Shown: positions 16,769 to 25,136 of the stretch, in pieces | Layout: every line of letters starts with the position of its first letter | How positions within the stretch are numbered: the stretch's first letter is position 1 | NCBI GenBank assembly: GCA_041918175.1 | Contig: JAYRWE010000073.1 | Span: 1-64,000, forward strand | Reading direction: 5' to 3' | Source of the DNA: JABWAN01 sp041918175 | Lineage (GTDB): Bacteria; Zhuqueibacterota; Zhuqueibacteria; Zhuqueibacterales; Zhuqueibacteraceae | DNA length: 64,000 nt | Notes under the pieces: generated by a model | What the model saw: the letters and a program-made list of their open reading frames with translations, nothing else | Told to the model about the DNA's origin: nothing | The model's database searches: none | Program-made: the position numbers and the translations under genes

Positions 16769-17701
16769 ATGCTGCTCGCCTTCAAAGCTCTCGCCGATGA
16801 CAGCCGACAACGCCTCGTGGCCGTGCTGGCGCAAGGCGATTTCAACGTCAATGAGCTGCTCGAAATTCTTCGCATGGGGCAGTCGCGCATTTCTCGGCAT
16901 CTCAAAATTCTCGCGGATTGTGGCATCGTTACCAATCGCCGCGAGGGCAATTGGATTTATTATGCGCTCGCGCCCACGCCGGAGCCGCCCGAGCTTGCCG
17001 AACTTGTGCGCATCGCCATACAAAGCGTGAAGGCGACGAAGGATTATGAAAAGGATTTGCAGCATCTCGAATCGCTCGTGCAGCGCCGCCGCGCGTTGAG
17101 CCAGAAATATTTCGACCGCGTTGGGCCGGAGTGGGAATGTTTGCAGCGCGAAGTGTTGGATAGCACGTCTTATCGTGAGCAAGCGCTCGCTTATTTGCCG
17201 CAGGACAAAGAGTGCGGGGTCGATCTCGGGTCCGGTGCGGGTTTGTTGCTGCCTTCTTTGTTGGTTAGATTTAAAAGCGTCATCGCGCTGGACTCTTCGC
17301 AAACCATGCTCAAAGTCGCCGCGGATTATGTGCTGAAACAAAACAGCGAGGCAGCCTCGCGCTGCGAGTTTCGCCTCGGCGAGTTGGAGCATTTGCCGAT
17401 TCATGATCGCGCGGTGGATGCTGCCATCGCCAGCATGGTCTTGCACCACGTTTCCAATCCCGCGAATGCGATTGCCGAAGTGTATCGCGTGCTCAAACGC
17501 AGCGGCACGTTTGTCATCGCCGATTTGCTCGAACACAACATCGCCGAGATGCGCGAGAAGTACGCTGATCTTTGGCTCGGCTTCAAAAAATCTGATTTGA
17601 ACAAATGGCTCCATGCGGCAGGCTTCGCTGTACAGAAAACCCAAGTGCTCGCTAAACACAAAACCATGAAAGTGCTCTTAATTCAAGCAACCAAAAATTA
17701 A
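16769..17701 (+). CDS. ArsR-family regulator fused to a SAM-methyltransferase-like domain (SahR-like)
   Basis: A 310-residue two-domain protein. The N-terminal winged helix is ArsR-like: FKALADDSRQRLVAVLAQGD, FNVNELLEILRMGQSRISRH and LKILADCGIVTNRREGNWIY. The metal-binding ELCVCDL motif is absent. From about residue 130 there is a class I methyltransferase fold (GVDLGSGAGLLLPSLLVRF, VIALDSSQTMLKVAADYVL, RFHLGELEHLPIHD-like). SahR regulators have this arrangement and respond to S-adenosylhomocysteine. The next gene, 75 bp downstream on the same strand, is S-adenosylhomocysteinase, which fits that role closely. An operator-like palindrome overlaps its promoter. Confidence 0.82.
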   Translation: MLLAFKALADDSRQRLVAVLAQGDFNVNELLEILRMGQSRISRHLKILADCGIVTNRREGNWIYYALAPTPEPPELAELVRIAIQSVKATKDYEKDLQHLESLVQRRRALSQKYFDRVGPEWECLQREVLDSTSYREQALAYLPQDKECGVDLGSGAGLLLPSLLVRFKSVIALDSSQTMLKVAADYVLKQNSEAASRCEFRLGELEHLPIHDRAVDAAIASMVLHHVSNPANAIAEVYRVLKRSGTFVIADLLEHNIAEMREKYADLWLGFKKSDLNKWLHAAGFAVQKTQVLAKHKTMKVLLIQATKN

Positions 17702-17776
17702 ACCGGCGTAGCGCAAGCCTCTTTGTTTGCAGACCAGAGGTTTGCGTTGCTTCTCTCTCAAACCAAAGGATATCAC

Positions 17777-19144
17777 ATGTACGAAACCGAAGTTATCACC
17801 ACGCCTGCCACGCAAACTCACACGAACGGCAAGAGCGCCGCGAACGGCGCTGCTTTTCATGATTACAAAGTGGCTGATCTCAAACTGGCTGAGTGGGGCC
17901 GCAAAGAAATTGAATTGGCGGAAAAGGAAATGCCGGGCCTCATGGCGTTGCGGGAAGAGTTTCGCGTGCAGCAACCGCTCGCAGGCGCACGCATCGCCGG
18001 CTCGTTGCACATGACCATCGAAACTGCGGTGCTCATTGAAACGCTTGTAAAGCTCGGCGCGCAAGTGCGTTGGTCTTCGTGCAATATTTTTTCAACGCAG
18101 GATCAAGCCGCGGCCGCCATCGCCGCCACAGGCGTTCCCGTGTTCGCATGGAAGGGCGAGAGCGAAGAGGAGTATTGGTGGTGCATCGATCAAACGCTGA
18201 AGTTCGCGAACGGCGAAGGCCCGAACATGATTCTCGATGACGGCGGCGACCTCACGCATTGGGTGCATGAAAAGCGTCCGGACTTGCTGCCCGGCATCAA
18301 AGGCATTTCCGAAGAAACCACCACCGGCGTGCATGCGCTCTACAAACGCTTGAAAGACGGCAAGCTCAAAGTGCCGGCCTTCAACGTGAACGACTCCGTC
18401 ACGAAGAGCAAGTTCGACAATCTCTACGGCTGCCGCGAGTCATTGGCCGACGGCATCAAACGCGCAACGGACGTGATGATTGCCGGCAAGATCGCGATTG
18501 TCGCGGGTTTCGGCGAGGTGGGCAAAGGCTCGGCGCAATCACTGCGCGGTTTTGGCGCGCGCGTGATCGTGACCGAGGTCGATCCCATTTGCGCGTTGCA
18601 AGCCGCGATGGAAGGCTATGAAGTCGCGACGATGGAAGATTACGTGGAACGTGCGGATATTTTCGTCACAGCCACCGGTTGCAAAGACGTCGTGACGATT
18701 GACCATTTGAAGAAGATGAAAGACGGCGCGATCGTGTGCAACATCGGCCATTTCGATATCGAGATTCAAGTCGCGCAACTCAATGCTTTCCCCGGCATCA
18801 AGAAAATCGAGATCAAGCCGCAAGTGGACAAGTACACGTTTCCGAGCGGCAACAGCATTTTGCTGCTCGCCGAGGGTCGTTTGGTAAATTTGGGCTGTGC
18901 TTCCGGCCATCCTTCGTTTGTGATGTCGAACTCATTCACCAACCAAGTGCTCGCCCAGATCGAGTTGTTCAACAATAAGTACGAGATCGGCGTTTACGTT
19001 CTGCCGAAACAGTTGGATGAAAAAGTCGCGCGACTGCATTTGGCCAAAATCGGCGTGAGGCTGACCACGCTTTCCAATGCACAAGCGGAGTACTTGGGCG
19101 TGTCGCTCGACGGCCCGTTCAAACCGGATTATTATCGGTACTAA
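17777..19144 (+). CDS. ahcY: S-adenosylhomocysteinase (adenosylhomocysteine hydrolase)
   Basis: A 455-residue cytosolic NAD-dependent enzyme that splits S-adenosylhomocysteine into homocysteine and adenosine, keeping the SAM methylation cycle running. Substrate-domain signatures are LAGARIAGSLHMTIETAVLI-like (GARIAGSLHMTIETAVL), SSCNIFSTQDQAAAAIA and FNVNDSVTKSKFDNLYGCRE. The NAD site is VAGFGEVGKGSAQSLRGFGA, and the C-terminus ends in the conserved KPDYYRY. The N-terminus is extended by about 30 weakly conserved residues. ATG 17777 was chosen over 17723 because AAAGGA lies upstream. It forms an operon with the preceding SahR-like regulator. Confidence 0.96.
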   Translation: MYETEVITTPATQTHTNGKSAANGAAFHDYKVADLKLAEWGRKEIELAEKEMPGLMALREEFRVQQPLAGARIAGSLHMTIETAVLIETLVKLGAQVRWSSCNIFSTQDQAAAAIAATGVPVFAWKGESEEEYWWCIDQTLKFANGEGPNMILDDGGDLTHWVHEKRPDLLPGIKGISEETTTGVHALYKRLKDGKLKVPAFNVNDSVTKSKFDNLYGCRESLADGIKRATDVMIAGKIAIVAGFGEVGKGSAQSLRGFGARVIVTEVDPICALQAAMEGYEVATMEDYVERADIFVTATGCKDVVTIDHLKKMKDGAIVCNIGHFDIEIQVAQLNAFPGIKKIEIKPQVDKYTFPSGNSILLLAEGRLVNLGCASGHPSFVMSNSFTNQVLAQIELFNNKYEIGVYVLPKQLDEKVARLHLAKIGVRLTTLSNAQAEYLGVSLDGPFKPDYYRY

Positions 19145-19174
19145 GCTTTGCGGTTGAATTAAGTTCTGTTTATT

Positions 19175-19213
19175 CGCCCAAACCCAATCAGCCTCGGCTT
19201 GTTGGGTTTGGCG
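19175..19213. terminator. Hairpin between convergent genes
   Basis: CGCCCAAACCCAA (19175-19187) pairs with TTGGGTTTGGCG (19202-19213), with one bulged C. It lies between the convergent ahcY and FAD-oxidoreductase genes. A strong T run is lacking, so termination efficiency is uncertain. Confidence 0.5.
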
Positions 19214-19247
19214 CGGATGAAGTTTGTTTTCGAATTGTTGTTGAATA

Positions 19248-21128
19248 TCATCCCTCCAATTGCTCCCTCGCCGCCCGCATCCCCTGTTGCAGCGCAAGCT
19301 GCGTCCATGGACTTCCTCCTGCATCCGCGCCCGCGAATGAAATTCTACCCAGCCGCTCTCTTCCTTTTATATAAGGCGGATGTTTCTTGCTCGCATATGG
19401 CCCCGGGCCTTTGAAAAAATTATAGCCATGCCCCCAACGATTCACTGTGATTGCGAGAATGTCGTCCGCGGCGTTGAAGCCCCACGGGCCGAACATGAGA
19501 TTCAACTCCGTGCGTATCTCGCGTTCGAACTCTTCAAAGGGTTTGTGTTCCAATTCCAAACGCCCCATGATCATTTGCTCTGTCGGGTCGTAGCCGGGCG
19601 AATAAAGATATTTGTACATGTTGAGCAAAATCGGCTTGTCGGGATGATACTCCGGGCGATACGCGCCGACGTGCAACGGGTCGGAGATATTCATCCACGA
19701 GCAATAGCCGCCGGGCAAATACATGTCGAACAAACCCAACTCGGCCATGGGTCGCCAATGGCGCAAGAGCACGTTGATATAAATCGCGGAGGTGTAGCGA
19801 TATTGATCGAGCGCTTGCAATTGCTCTTGCGGCAATTCGGGAACGATGTGCTTGGCAACCATGCCCCATCCTGCCATGATTGCTCCGCTCGCAACGACGC
19901 GATGCACGCGACCATCGGGCTGCGTGTAATGCACGATGACACGCTGCCCATCTCCACTTCCTTCATGCGCAATGCGCACGGCCATTGAGCGCAAACGCAC
20001 GCGCACGTTGTTCGACTCGCGATCAAACGCGGCGTAATTGACTTCGCTATTGAACACGCCTTCCATCGTATTCTCGCCGGGCACGGCCTCGGGCAAAATG
20101 GCTTTGAGCAAATGGCGCGCGATGGTATGATTGCCGTCGGGATAGCGCGTCGTGGGTTCGTAGCCGTAATGCAGCACGCCGTTCTTCTCATAAAAACCTT
20201 CGCCACCCATGCCAAAAAAACCGGGGCCGATATGATAGCCTTCGAGCGCGGACACGGCATCGCAGCCGAGACCAACGAGATCGGTCGCGTGGATATTCGC
20301 AAAGCGCACGGCATGATCGCCCAAGCCCATGACCTCGCGAATGAATTTTTCCCAACTCATCTCAGTTAGCATTTGCTCGCGCGTCGCTTCATTCGGCAAA
20401 TAATTTTTTCGGGCAGAATAAAGCTCGGTGAGTTCACGCTGCGCGGATTCGGAGAGCGGAGCTTGCGCGAAAAATTTTTCATAAGGAATATCAAAGAAGC
20501 GATTGACCCATTGCGTCGCGCTATTACCGAACACGCGCGGGTCGAAGAACACGCCGGAGGAGAGTTTGAATTTCTCTTTGAACGAATTGTCGCGAAAACT
20601 TTCTAAGCGTGTGGGATCGATGCCAAGCTCGTTGAAAATTTCCACGGCCTCGGGCGGCGAGTTATCCGGGTCTTCGAGCGCGAACGTGCCGCCGGGCGCA
20701 ATGAGCGTGGCGCCGTTCCATTCGAACGTATTGCGCCGCGCGTGGCCGCCGAAGTCGTCGTGATTATCCAAAATTAAAATACGGCCACGGCCTTTTCTTT
20801 CGCGTTGATAAACATACGCTGCGGAGAGACCCGCGAGTCCAGCACCGACAATGATGAGGTCGTATTCTTCATTCGTCGAAATAATTTGCTCGGGCAATTC
20901 ACGAAATACGCCGTCGCGCACGCGATGCGCCAATTGCGTCGAAGCGAAATCCTGCCCGCGCATGCCGGTGAGGCGCATGACATTCATCGCGGCTTTGAGC
21001 TTCGTCGTCTGCTCTGAGCTACCTTTGCAACCGAGCGCAACGCCGGCGATTCCGAGAGCTGTGCCTTGCAAAAAATCGCGCCGTGTGATGGGGCGCTTCA
21101 TACCTAAATGATCATCGAGAGTCTTCAT
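19248..21128 (-). CDS. Tat-exported FAD-dependent amine-oxidase-like protein
   Basis: A 626-residue flavoprotein. The N-terminus carries a twin-arginine signal (MKRPITRRDFLQGTALGIAG) followed by VALGCKG, which could be a lipobox, so a Tat-exported lipoprotein is possible. The FAD dinucleotide fold starts at YDLIIVGAGLAGLSAAYVYQ, with the second acidic strand ILILDNHDDFGGHARRNTFE (FGGHAR is typical of amine oxidase/phytoene desaturase-like enzymes). The C-terminal FAD-closing motif is RISFAGADAGGSPWTQLALQ. Substrate is unknown; spermidine-dehydrogenase-like proteins share this layout. ATG 21128 was selected over upstream codons because AAGGGA lies at good spacing. Confidence 0.82.
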   Translation of the reverse strand: MKTLDDHLGMKRPITRRDFLQGTALGIAGVALGCKGSSEQTTKLKAAMNVMRLTGMRGQDFASTQLAHRVRDGVFRELPEQIISTNEEYDLIIVGAGLAGLSAAYVYQRERKGRGRILILDNHDDFGGHARRNTFEWNGATLIAPGGTFALEDPDNSPPEAVEIFNELGIDPTRLESFRDNSFKEKFKLSSGVFFDPRVFGNSATQWVNRFFDIPYEKFFAQAPLSESAQRELTELYSARKNYLPNEATREQMLTEMSWEKFIREVMGLGDHAVRFANIHATDLVGLGCDAVSALEGYHIGPGFFGMGGEGFYEKNGVLHYGYEPTTRYPDGNHTIARHLLKAILPEAVPGENTMEGVFNSEVNYAAFDRESNNVRVRLRSMAVRIAHEGSGDGQRVIVHYTQPDGRVHRVVASGAIMAGWGMVAKHIVPELPQEQLQALDQYRYTSAIYINVLLRHWRPMAELGLFDMYLPGGYCSWMNISDPLHVGAYRPEYHPDKPILLNMYKYLYSPGYDPTEQMIMGRLELEHKPFEEFEREIRTELNLMFGPWGFNAADDILAITVNRWGHGYNFFKGPGPYASKKHPPYIKGRERLGRISFAGADAGGSPWTQLALQQGMRAAREQLEG

Positions 21129-21161
21129 CGCGCATATCCCTTGTATGAACATTTCATTGTG

Positions 21162-21223
21162 GCCCACGAAACACGCGAAGCACACGAAAGATTTCTTTCG
21201 CGTCATTCGCGTGTTTGGTGGGC
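21162..21223. repeat. Inverted repeat (CCCACGAAACAC family), second member
   Basis: GCCCACGAAACACGCGAA near 21162 pairs with TTCGCGTGTTTGGTGGGC ending at 21223, around an A/T-rich centre that is itself nearly palindromic (CGAAAGATTTCTTTCG). It lies upstream of the Tat flavoprotein gene. It is related to 4316-4371. Confidence 0.7.
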
Positions 21224-21392
21224 AAGTAAAAACTTGTTCGAATATTACGCGGCAACACCCAAAAAGCAACGGGAACTTTTTCTAGCAGACCGAGTACGAT
21301 AGCTACCCTCAAACGACATGAGGCGCACATGCCGGAACGGCGAAATAAAAAATACAGAGTTAGGAAGTTTATAAAATGTGACGAGAAAGCGC

Positions 21393-21421
21393 TTGACTTT
21401 TTGCAGTCATGGTCGTACAAT
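21393..21421 (+). promoter_or_regulatory. Strong sigma-70-like promoter
   Basis: TTGACT (21393-21398), a 17-bp spacer, and TACAAT (21416-21421), close to the consensus. The nearest downstream start codon on this strand is PrkA at 21995, about 570 bp away. A hairpin with a T run follows only about 40 bp after the predicted start site. Confidence 0.7.
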
Positions 21422-21427
21422 GCCCGC

Positions 21428-21492
21428 GTCACATCAACCAATCTCGCTCTTTCTCAGGAAAAGTCGAACGTTATTTCGTTTCGACTTTTTTT
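21428..21492 (+). ncRNA. Candidate small RNA of about 65 nt
   Basis: A near-consensus promoter ends at 21421, so transcription should begin near 21428. A hairpin followed by seven T residues (21486-21492) would end it about 65 nt later. The interval has no ribosome site or open frame of note. It could be a free small RNA, or an attenuator leader of the prkA operon with partial read-through. No known RNA family was recognised. Confidence 0.45.
21459..21492 (+). terminator. Intrinsic terminator / attenuator hairpin
   Basis: AAAAGTCGAACG (21459-21470) pairs with CGTTTCGACTTTT (21477-21489), with one bulge and loop TTATTT. The pairing runs into a T run to 21492. It lies between a strong promoter and the distant prkA gene. 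Confidence 0.75.
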
Positions 21493-21994
21493 GTCTTCAC
21501 CCAAACAAAATACCTACTTCGTCATGCAGCATGTGAGAGGCAGCAGTTCAACTGTTCTTTGACTAACGACGTTGCGCCACACGAAGTAAGACATTTCCGA
21601 ATCGACAATCACCTCTGCTCAACCCGCAGCCACCAACTCTGCGGCATTCAGCATCTTCCTAACCAACGAACCAACGCAGCATGCATGCGCGCTCGACGCC
21701 GTTTCATTGAAAGAAGGAATCTCATTTAGCCAGGGATTTTTTCTTTGAATGAAGCTTGGCACCCCTCGAGCTCTCGCATCCGACATTCTGCACCGTTGAC
21801 CACCTCAAGCCGGCAAGCGGCCTGAGTCGTTCTCCTCCTTCCGCAAGCGTCGTTTAGTTCCGCAAATTACGATCACCAGGATAGCCGTAAGGCACTAGCC
21901 CTCGCACATCGTAATCGGGCCATTCGTGTATCTATACCGAGCGAAATCACTTCCGGTTACGCAGCGAGCGACTTAGAAACGGAGGCTCATACCC
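21493..21994 (+). other. Long non-coding leader upstream of prkA
   Basis: About 500 bases without a convincing gene. Short complementary segments suggest local RNA structure near 21874-21902 (GGATAGCCGTAAGGCACTAG) and near 21810-21822 (CCGGCAAGCGGCC). I matched none to a known riboswitch. Ribosome site GGAGG ends nine bases before the PrkA ATG. A second promoter for prkA may lie here, but none is obvious. Confidence 0.35.
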
Positions 21995-24061
21995 ATGCAA
22001 CCCCAAAACGCAACTTCCGAAAGCATCATCGACTCGTTGAGCAAGCTGCAAAACCCCGCCACGTATCGCGACTTGAATTGGCAGGGCAGCTTTGACGAGT
22101 ATCTGCACACCGTTCGGCTCAATCCCAAAGTTACACGCACGGCGTTTCAGCGCATCTACGAAATGATTCTCGGCTTCGGCACGGAAGAGGTCGTGGAGTT
22201 TAAAGAGAAACTCGTGCGCTACAAATTTTTCGAAGACCCCATCGACCACGGCCGCGATGCGGTTTACGGTCTCGAACGCACGCTCATGCGCATCGTGAGT
22301 TTCTTCAAAGCCGCGGCCCAAGGTTACGGCACGGAGAAGCGTGTGCTCTTGCTGCATGGGCCGGTGGGCAGCGCGAAGAGCACGATTGTGCGCTTGCTGA
22401 AAAAAGGCGTGGAGCATTATTCGCGCACGCCCGAAGGCGCGTTGTATAGTTACTCGTGGCGACAAACGCATCCGAACGGTGAGGTCACGTGGGCGAAATG
22501 TCCGATGCACGAAGAGCCACTGCATTTGGTGCCCGAAGATTTGCGGACAAAATTGCTCGAGCATTTGAACGCGGACAAGCCCGCGGAGCAGCACATCGCC
22601 ATCAGCGGCGAGTTGTGCCCCTTCTGCCGCCAAACGTTTCGCGAGTTCCTGCGCAAGTATGACGGCTCGTGGGCCGATCTGGTGAAGAACGAAGTGCGCG
22701 TGGAGCGTTTGCTGCTTTCGGAAAAAGATCGCATCGGCATCGGCACGTTCCAGCCGAAGGACGAGAAGAACCAAGACTCCACCGAATTGACCGGCGACAT
22801 CAACTATCGCAAGATTGCGGAGTATGGCACGGAGTCGGACGCGCGCGCGTTCAATTTCGACGGCGAGTTTAATATCGCTAATCGCGGCGTGATTGAGTTT
22901 ATCGAAGTGCTCAAGCTTGATGTCGCGTTCTTGTATGATTTGCTCGGCGCTTCACAGGAACACAAGATCAAGCCGAAGAAATTCGCGCAGACCGACATCG
23001 ACGAAGTCATCATCGGCCACACCAACGAGCCGGAATATCGCAAGCTGCTTTCAAATGAATACATGGAAGCCTTGCGCGACCGCACCGTGAAGATCGACGT
23101 GCCTTACATCACCAAGCTCGAACACGAGATTCGCATTTACGAAAAGGATTACAATCCCAAGCGCATCAAGGGCAAACACATCGCGCCGCACACGATTCAG
23201 ATCGCGGCCATGTGGGCGATCTTAACGCGCCTCGAAGATCCGAAGAAGGCCCAACTCACGCTGCTGCAAAAGCTCAAACTGTACAACGGCAAGACGTTGC
23301 CCGGCTTCACGGAGGACAACATCAAAGAGTTGCGCGGCGATGCAAATCGCGAAGGCATGGACGGCATTTCGCCGCGTTATATTCAAGACAAAATTTCCAA
23401 CGCGCTCGTGAGCGAGAAGAGCGCGACGAGCATCAATCCGTTTATGGTGATGAACGAGTTGGAATCGGGCATCAAGCATCATTCTTTGATCAGCAACGAC
23501 GAGCAAAAGAAGCGTTACAAAGAATTGCTTGCCGTGGTGAAAGAAGAGTACGAAGACATCGTGAAGAATGAAGTGCAGCGCGCGATTGCGGCTGATGAAG
23601 ACGCGCTCAAGCGACTCTGCGGCAATTACATCGACAACGTGAAGGCATACACGCAGCGCGAGCGCGTGAAGAATAAATATACCGGCGCGGACGAAGAGCC
23701 GGATGAACGCTTGATGCGCGCGATTGAAGAGAAGATCGACATTCCCGAAAGCCGCAAGGACGATTTCCGCCGCGAGATTATGAACTACATCGGCGCGTTG
23801 GCTTTGGAAGGAAAGGTCTTCGATTACAAGAGCAACGAGCGTTTGCAAAAGGCGCTCGAGTTGAAACTCTTCGAAGATCAGAAAGACACGATCAAGCTCA
23901 CGACGCTGATTTCAAGCGTGGTGGATAAAGAGACGCAAGAGAAGATCGACGTAGTGAAGTCGCGCATGATCAAATACTACGGCTACAACGACGAGAGCGC
24001 GACCGACGTGCTCAACTATGTGGCGAGCATCTTCGCGAGAGGGGATGTGAAGCACAGGTAG
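21995..24061 (+). CDS. prkA: PrkA serine protein kinase (AAA+ type)
   Basis: A 688-residue cytoplasmic PrkA/YeaG protein, an AAA+ ATPase with reported Ser-kinase or protease activity used in stationary-phase and sporulation-type stress responses. The N-terminus YRDLNWQGSFDEYLHTVRLN is the family signature. Walker A is VLLLHGPVGSAKSTIVRLLK (about residue 115-135). FNFDGEFNIANRGVIEFIEV and DIDEVIIGHTNEPEYRKLLS are typical AAA and PrkA-domain segments. The C-terminal kinase-like region runs from about 420 (LRGDANREGMDGISPRYIQD). Its usual partners YeaH and SpoVR follow but are separated from it by 4.2 kb. Confidence 0.95.
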   Translation: MQPQNATSESIIDSLSKLQNPATYRDLNWQGSFDEYLHTVRLNPKVTRTAFQRIYEMILGFGTEEVVEFKEKLVRYKFFEDPIDHGRDAVYGLERTLMRIVSFFKAAAQGYGTEKRVLLLHGPVGSAKSTIVRLLKKGVEHYSRTPEGALYSYSWRQTHPNGEVTWAKCPMHEEPLHLVPEDLRTKLLEHLNADKPAEQHIAISGELCPFCRQTFREFLRKYDGSWADLVKNEVRVERLLLSEKDRIGIGTFQPKDEKNQDSTELTGDINYRKIAEYGTESDARAFNFDGEFNIANRGVIEFIEVLKLDVAFLYDLLGASQEHKIKPKKFAQTDIDEVIIGHTNEPEYRKLLSNEYMEALRDRTVKIDVPYITKLEHEIRIYEKDYNPKRIKGKHIAPHTIQIAAMWAILTRLEDPKKAQLTLLQKLKLYNGKTLPGFTEDNIKELRGDANREGMDGISPRYIQDKISNALVSEKSATSINPFMVMNELESGIKHHSLISNDEQKKRYKELLAVVKEEYEDIVKNEVQRAIAADEDALKRLCGNYIDNVKAYTQRERVKNKYTGADEEPDERLMRAIEEKIDIPESRKDDFRREIMNYIGALALEGKVFDYKSNERLQKALELKLFEDQKDTIKLTTLISSVVDKETQEKIDVVKSRMIKYYGYNDESATDVLNYVASIFARGDVKHR

Positions 24062-24069
24062 AACTTGGA

Positions 24070-24117
24070 GTGATGGATTGTTGGATTGTTGCGGTTTGAG
24101 CTTCCAACAATCCATGA
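24070..24117. repeat. Short palindrome with TGGATTGT units
   Basis: TGATGGATTGTTGGATTGTT is followed after a short spacer by CCAACAATCCATGA, forming a hairpin-capable inverted repeat just after prkA. The TGGATTGTTGGATT unit also occurs at 40371-40386, so it belongs to a dispersed family. Confidence 0.6.
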
Positions 24118-24163
24118 TCCCGTCACTCACCGAAGACCAGCGCTATCGCACGAGAATATCCCC

Positions 24164-25126
24164 ATGAAAAAGAGTTTGGTCATCACTGCCGCCATTTTAT
24201 TTGCTACCACAAATTCTCTAAAAGGTCAAGGGCAAGAAACTGACTATTTCCCCCTGCACCTCGGAGACAAATGGTTTTATGAACATCGCACCGGAGGGGT
24301 TCATGGAACACATTGGGCCAACAAAATTATTGAAGTCAAGGATACAACTTCAATAGAAGGCAACAGCTATTTTATCTTTGAAGATCGACTGTACGATATT
24401 TTTTACGAACCTGGACGGGTCTATCTCACAACACATTATTATAGAAAGGCAGATAACGGCGACGTGCTTAAGTTTAGTCCCTTGGCAAACCGTGAACAGC
24501 TTTACTATACGTTCCAAAAAGATTCTCTCTATCGGTCGTATCTATACGTGGGAGAGCCTGATCTCGTTTACAAGTGGAGGATAACGCTTGACGATACCAG
24601 CACCTTAATTCGTATACCCTCGGGGATTTTTCAAAATTGTTACGATTATTCTTTCGACCTTCTGATTGATGATATTCATATCGGGCTCTTTACTGAAAGG
24701 GTACTGGCGCCGGGTCTTGGATTTATATTCGAAGGAGCAGAAGGGGATTTTAATTTTCTTGTTGGTGCATATATCAACGGTAACTTGTTTGGTGATACCA
24801 CGTTAACTTCAGTTGAAGAAATCTCTCAATCACAACTGCCAAATCAGCCAATCTTATATCAGAACTACCCCAATCCTTTCAAGCACGCCACACAGATACT
24901 TTTTTCTGTACCAAATTTTTGGACTCACCCCGTGCATGTTTCAATCTACGACATTCTAGGGCGTGAGATCGCCACATTTACATCTGAAAACCTGGGCGCT
25001 GGACTTCAAACGATCCCATGGAGTGGGAGAGCCAATTCAGGAAAAGAAGTTGGCAATGGGATCTATATAGTCAGATTAAATAGCGGCCGATTTTCGCGAA
25101 GCATCAAAATTCATTATCTCAAGTGA
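24164..25126 (+). CDS. Secreted protein with FlgD-like/type IX sorting C-terminus
   Basis: A 320-residue protein with a signal peptide (MKKSLVITAAILFATTNSLK). A middle domain begins with DYFPLHLGDKWFYEH, a pattern common in uncharacterised FCB secreted proteins. The C-terminus is a FlgD-like module (YQNYPNPFKHATQILFSV, VSIYDILGREIATFTSENLG, GNGIYIVRLNSGRFSRSIKI). The middle domain's function is unknown. The gene is more AT-rich than the surrounding chromosome; I counted 22 G+C in 24601-24660. It lies between prkA and yeaH and 10 bp before the metalloprotease gene, so these two probably moved in together. Confidence 0.75.
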   Translation: MKKSLVITAAILFATTNSLKGQGQETDYFPLHLGDKWFYEHRTGGVHGTHWANKIIEVKDTTSIEGNSYFIFEDRLYDIFYEPGRVYLTTHYYRKADNGDVLKFSPLANREQLYYTFQKDSLYRSYLYVGEPDLVYKWRITLDDTSTLIRIPSGIFQNCYDYSFDLLIDDIHIGLFTERVLAPGLGFIFEGAEGDFNFLVGAYINGNLFGDTTLTSVEEISQSQLPNQPILYQNYPNPFKHATQILFSVPNFWTHPVHVSIYDILGREIATFTSENLGAGLQTIPWSGRANSGKEVGNGIYIVRLNSGRFSRSIKIHYLK

Positions 25127-25136
25127 GGAGATTATC

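Noticed and set aside
21757..21762. TGGCAC as half of a sigma-54 promoter upstream of prkA
   Set aside because: The required TTGC-type element at the right spacing is absent.
24139..24160. 20 of 22 bases match the YeaH gene around 28826-28847 (CGAAGACC..CGCTATCGCACG)
   Set aside because: At first it looked like a relic of yeaH left by the insertion after prkA. The match is too short, stops abruptly, and the surrounding sequence is better explained as a TGGATTGT-type repeat.
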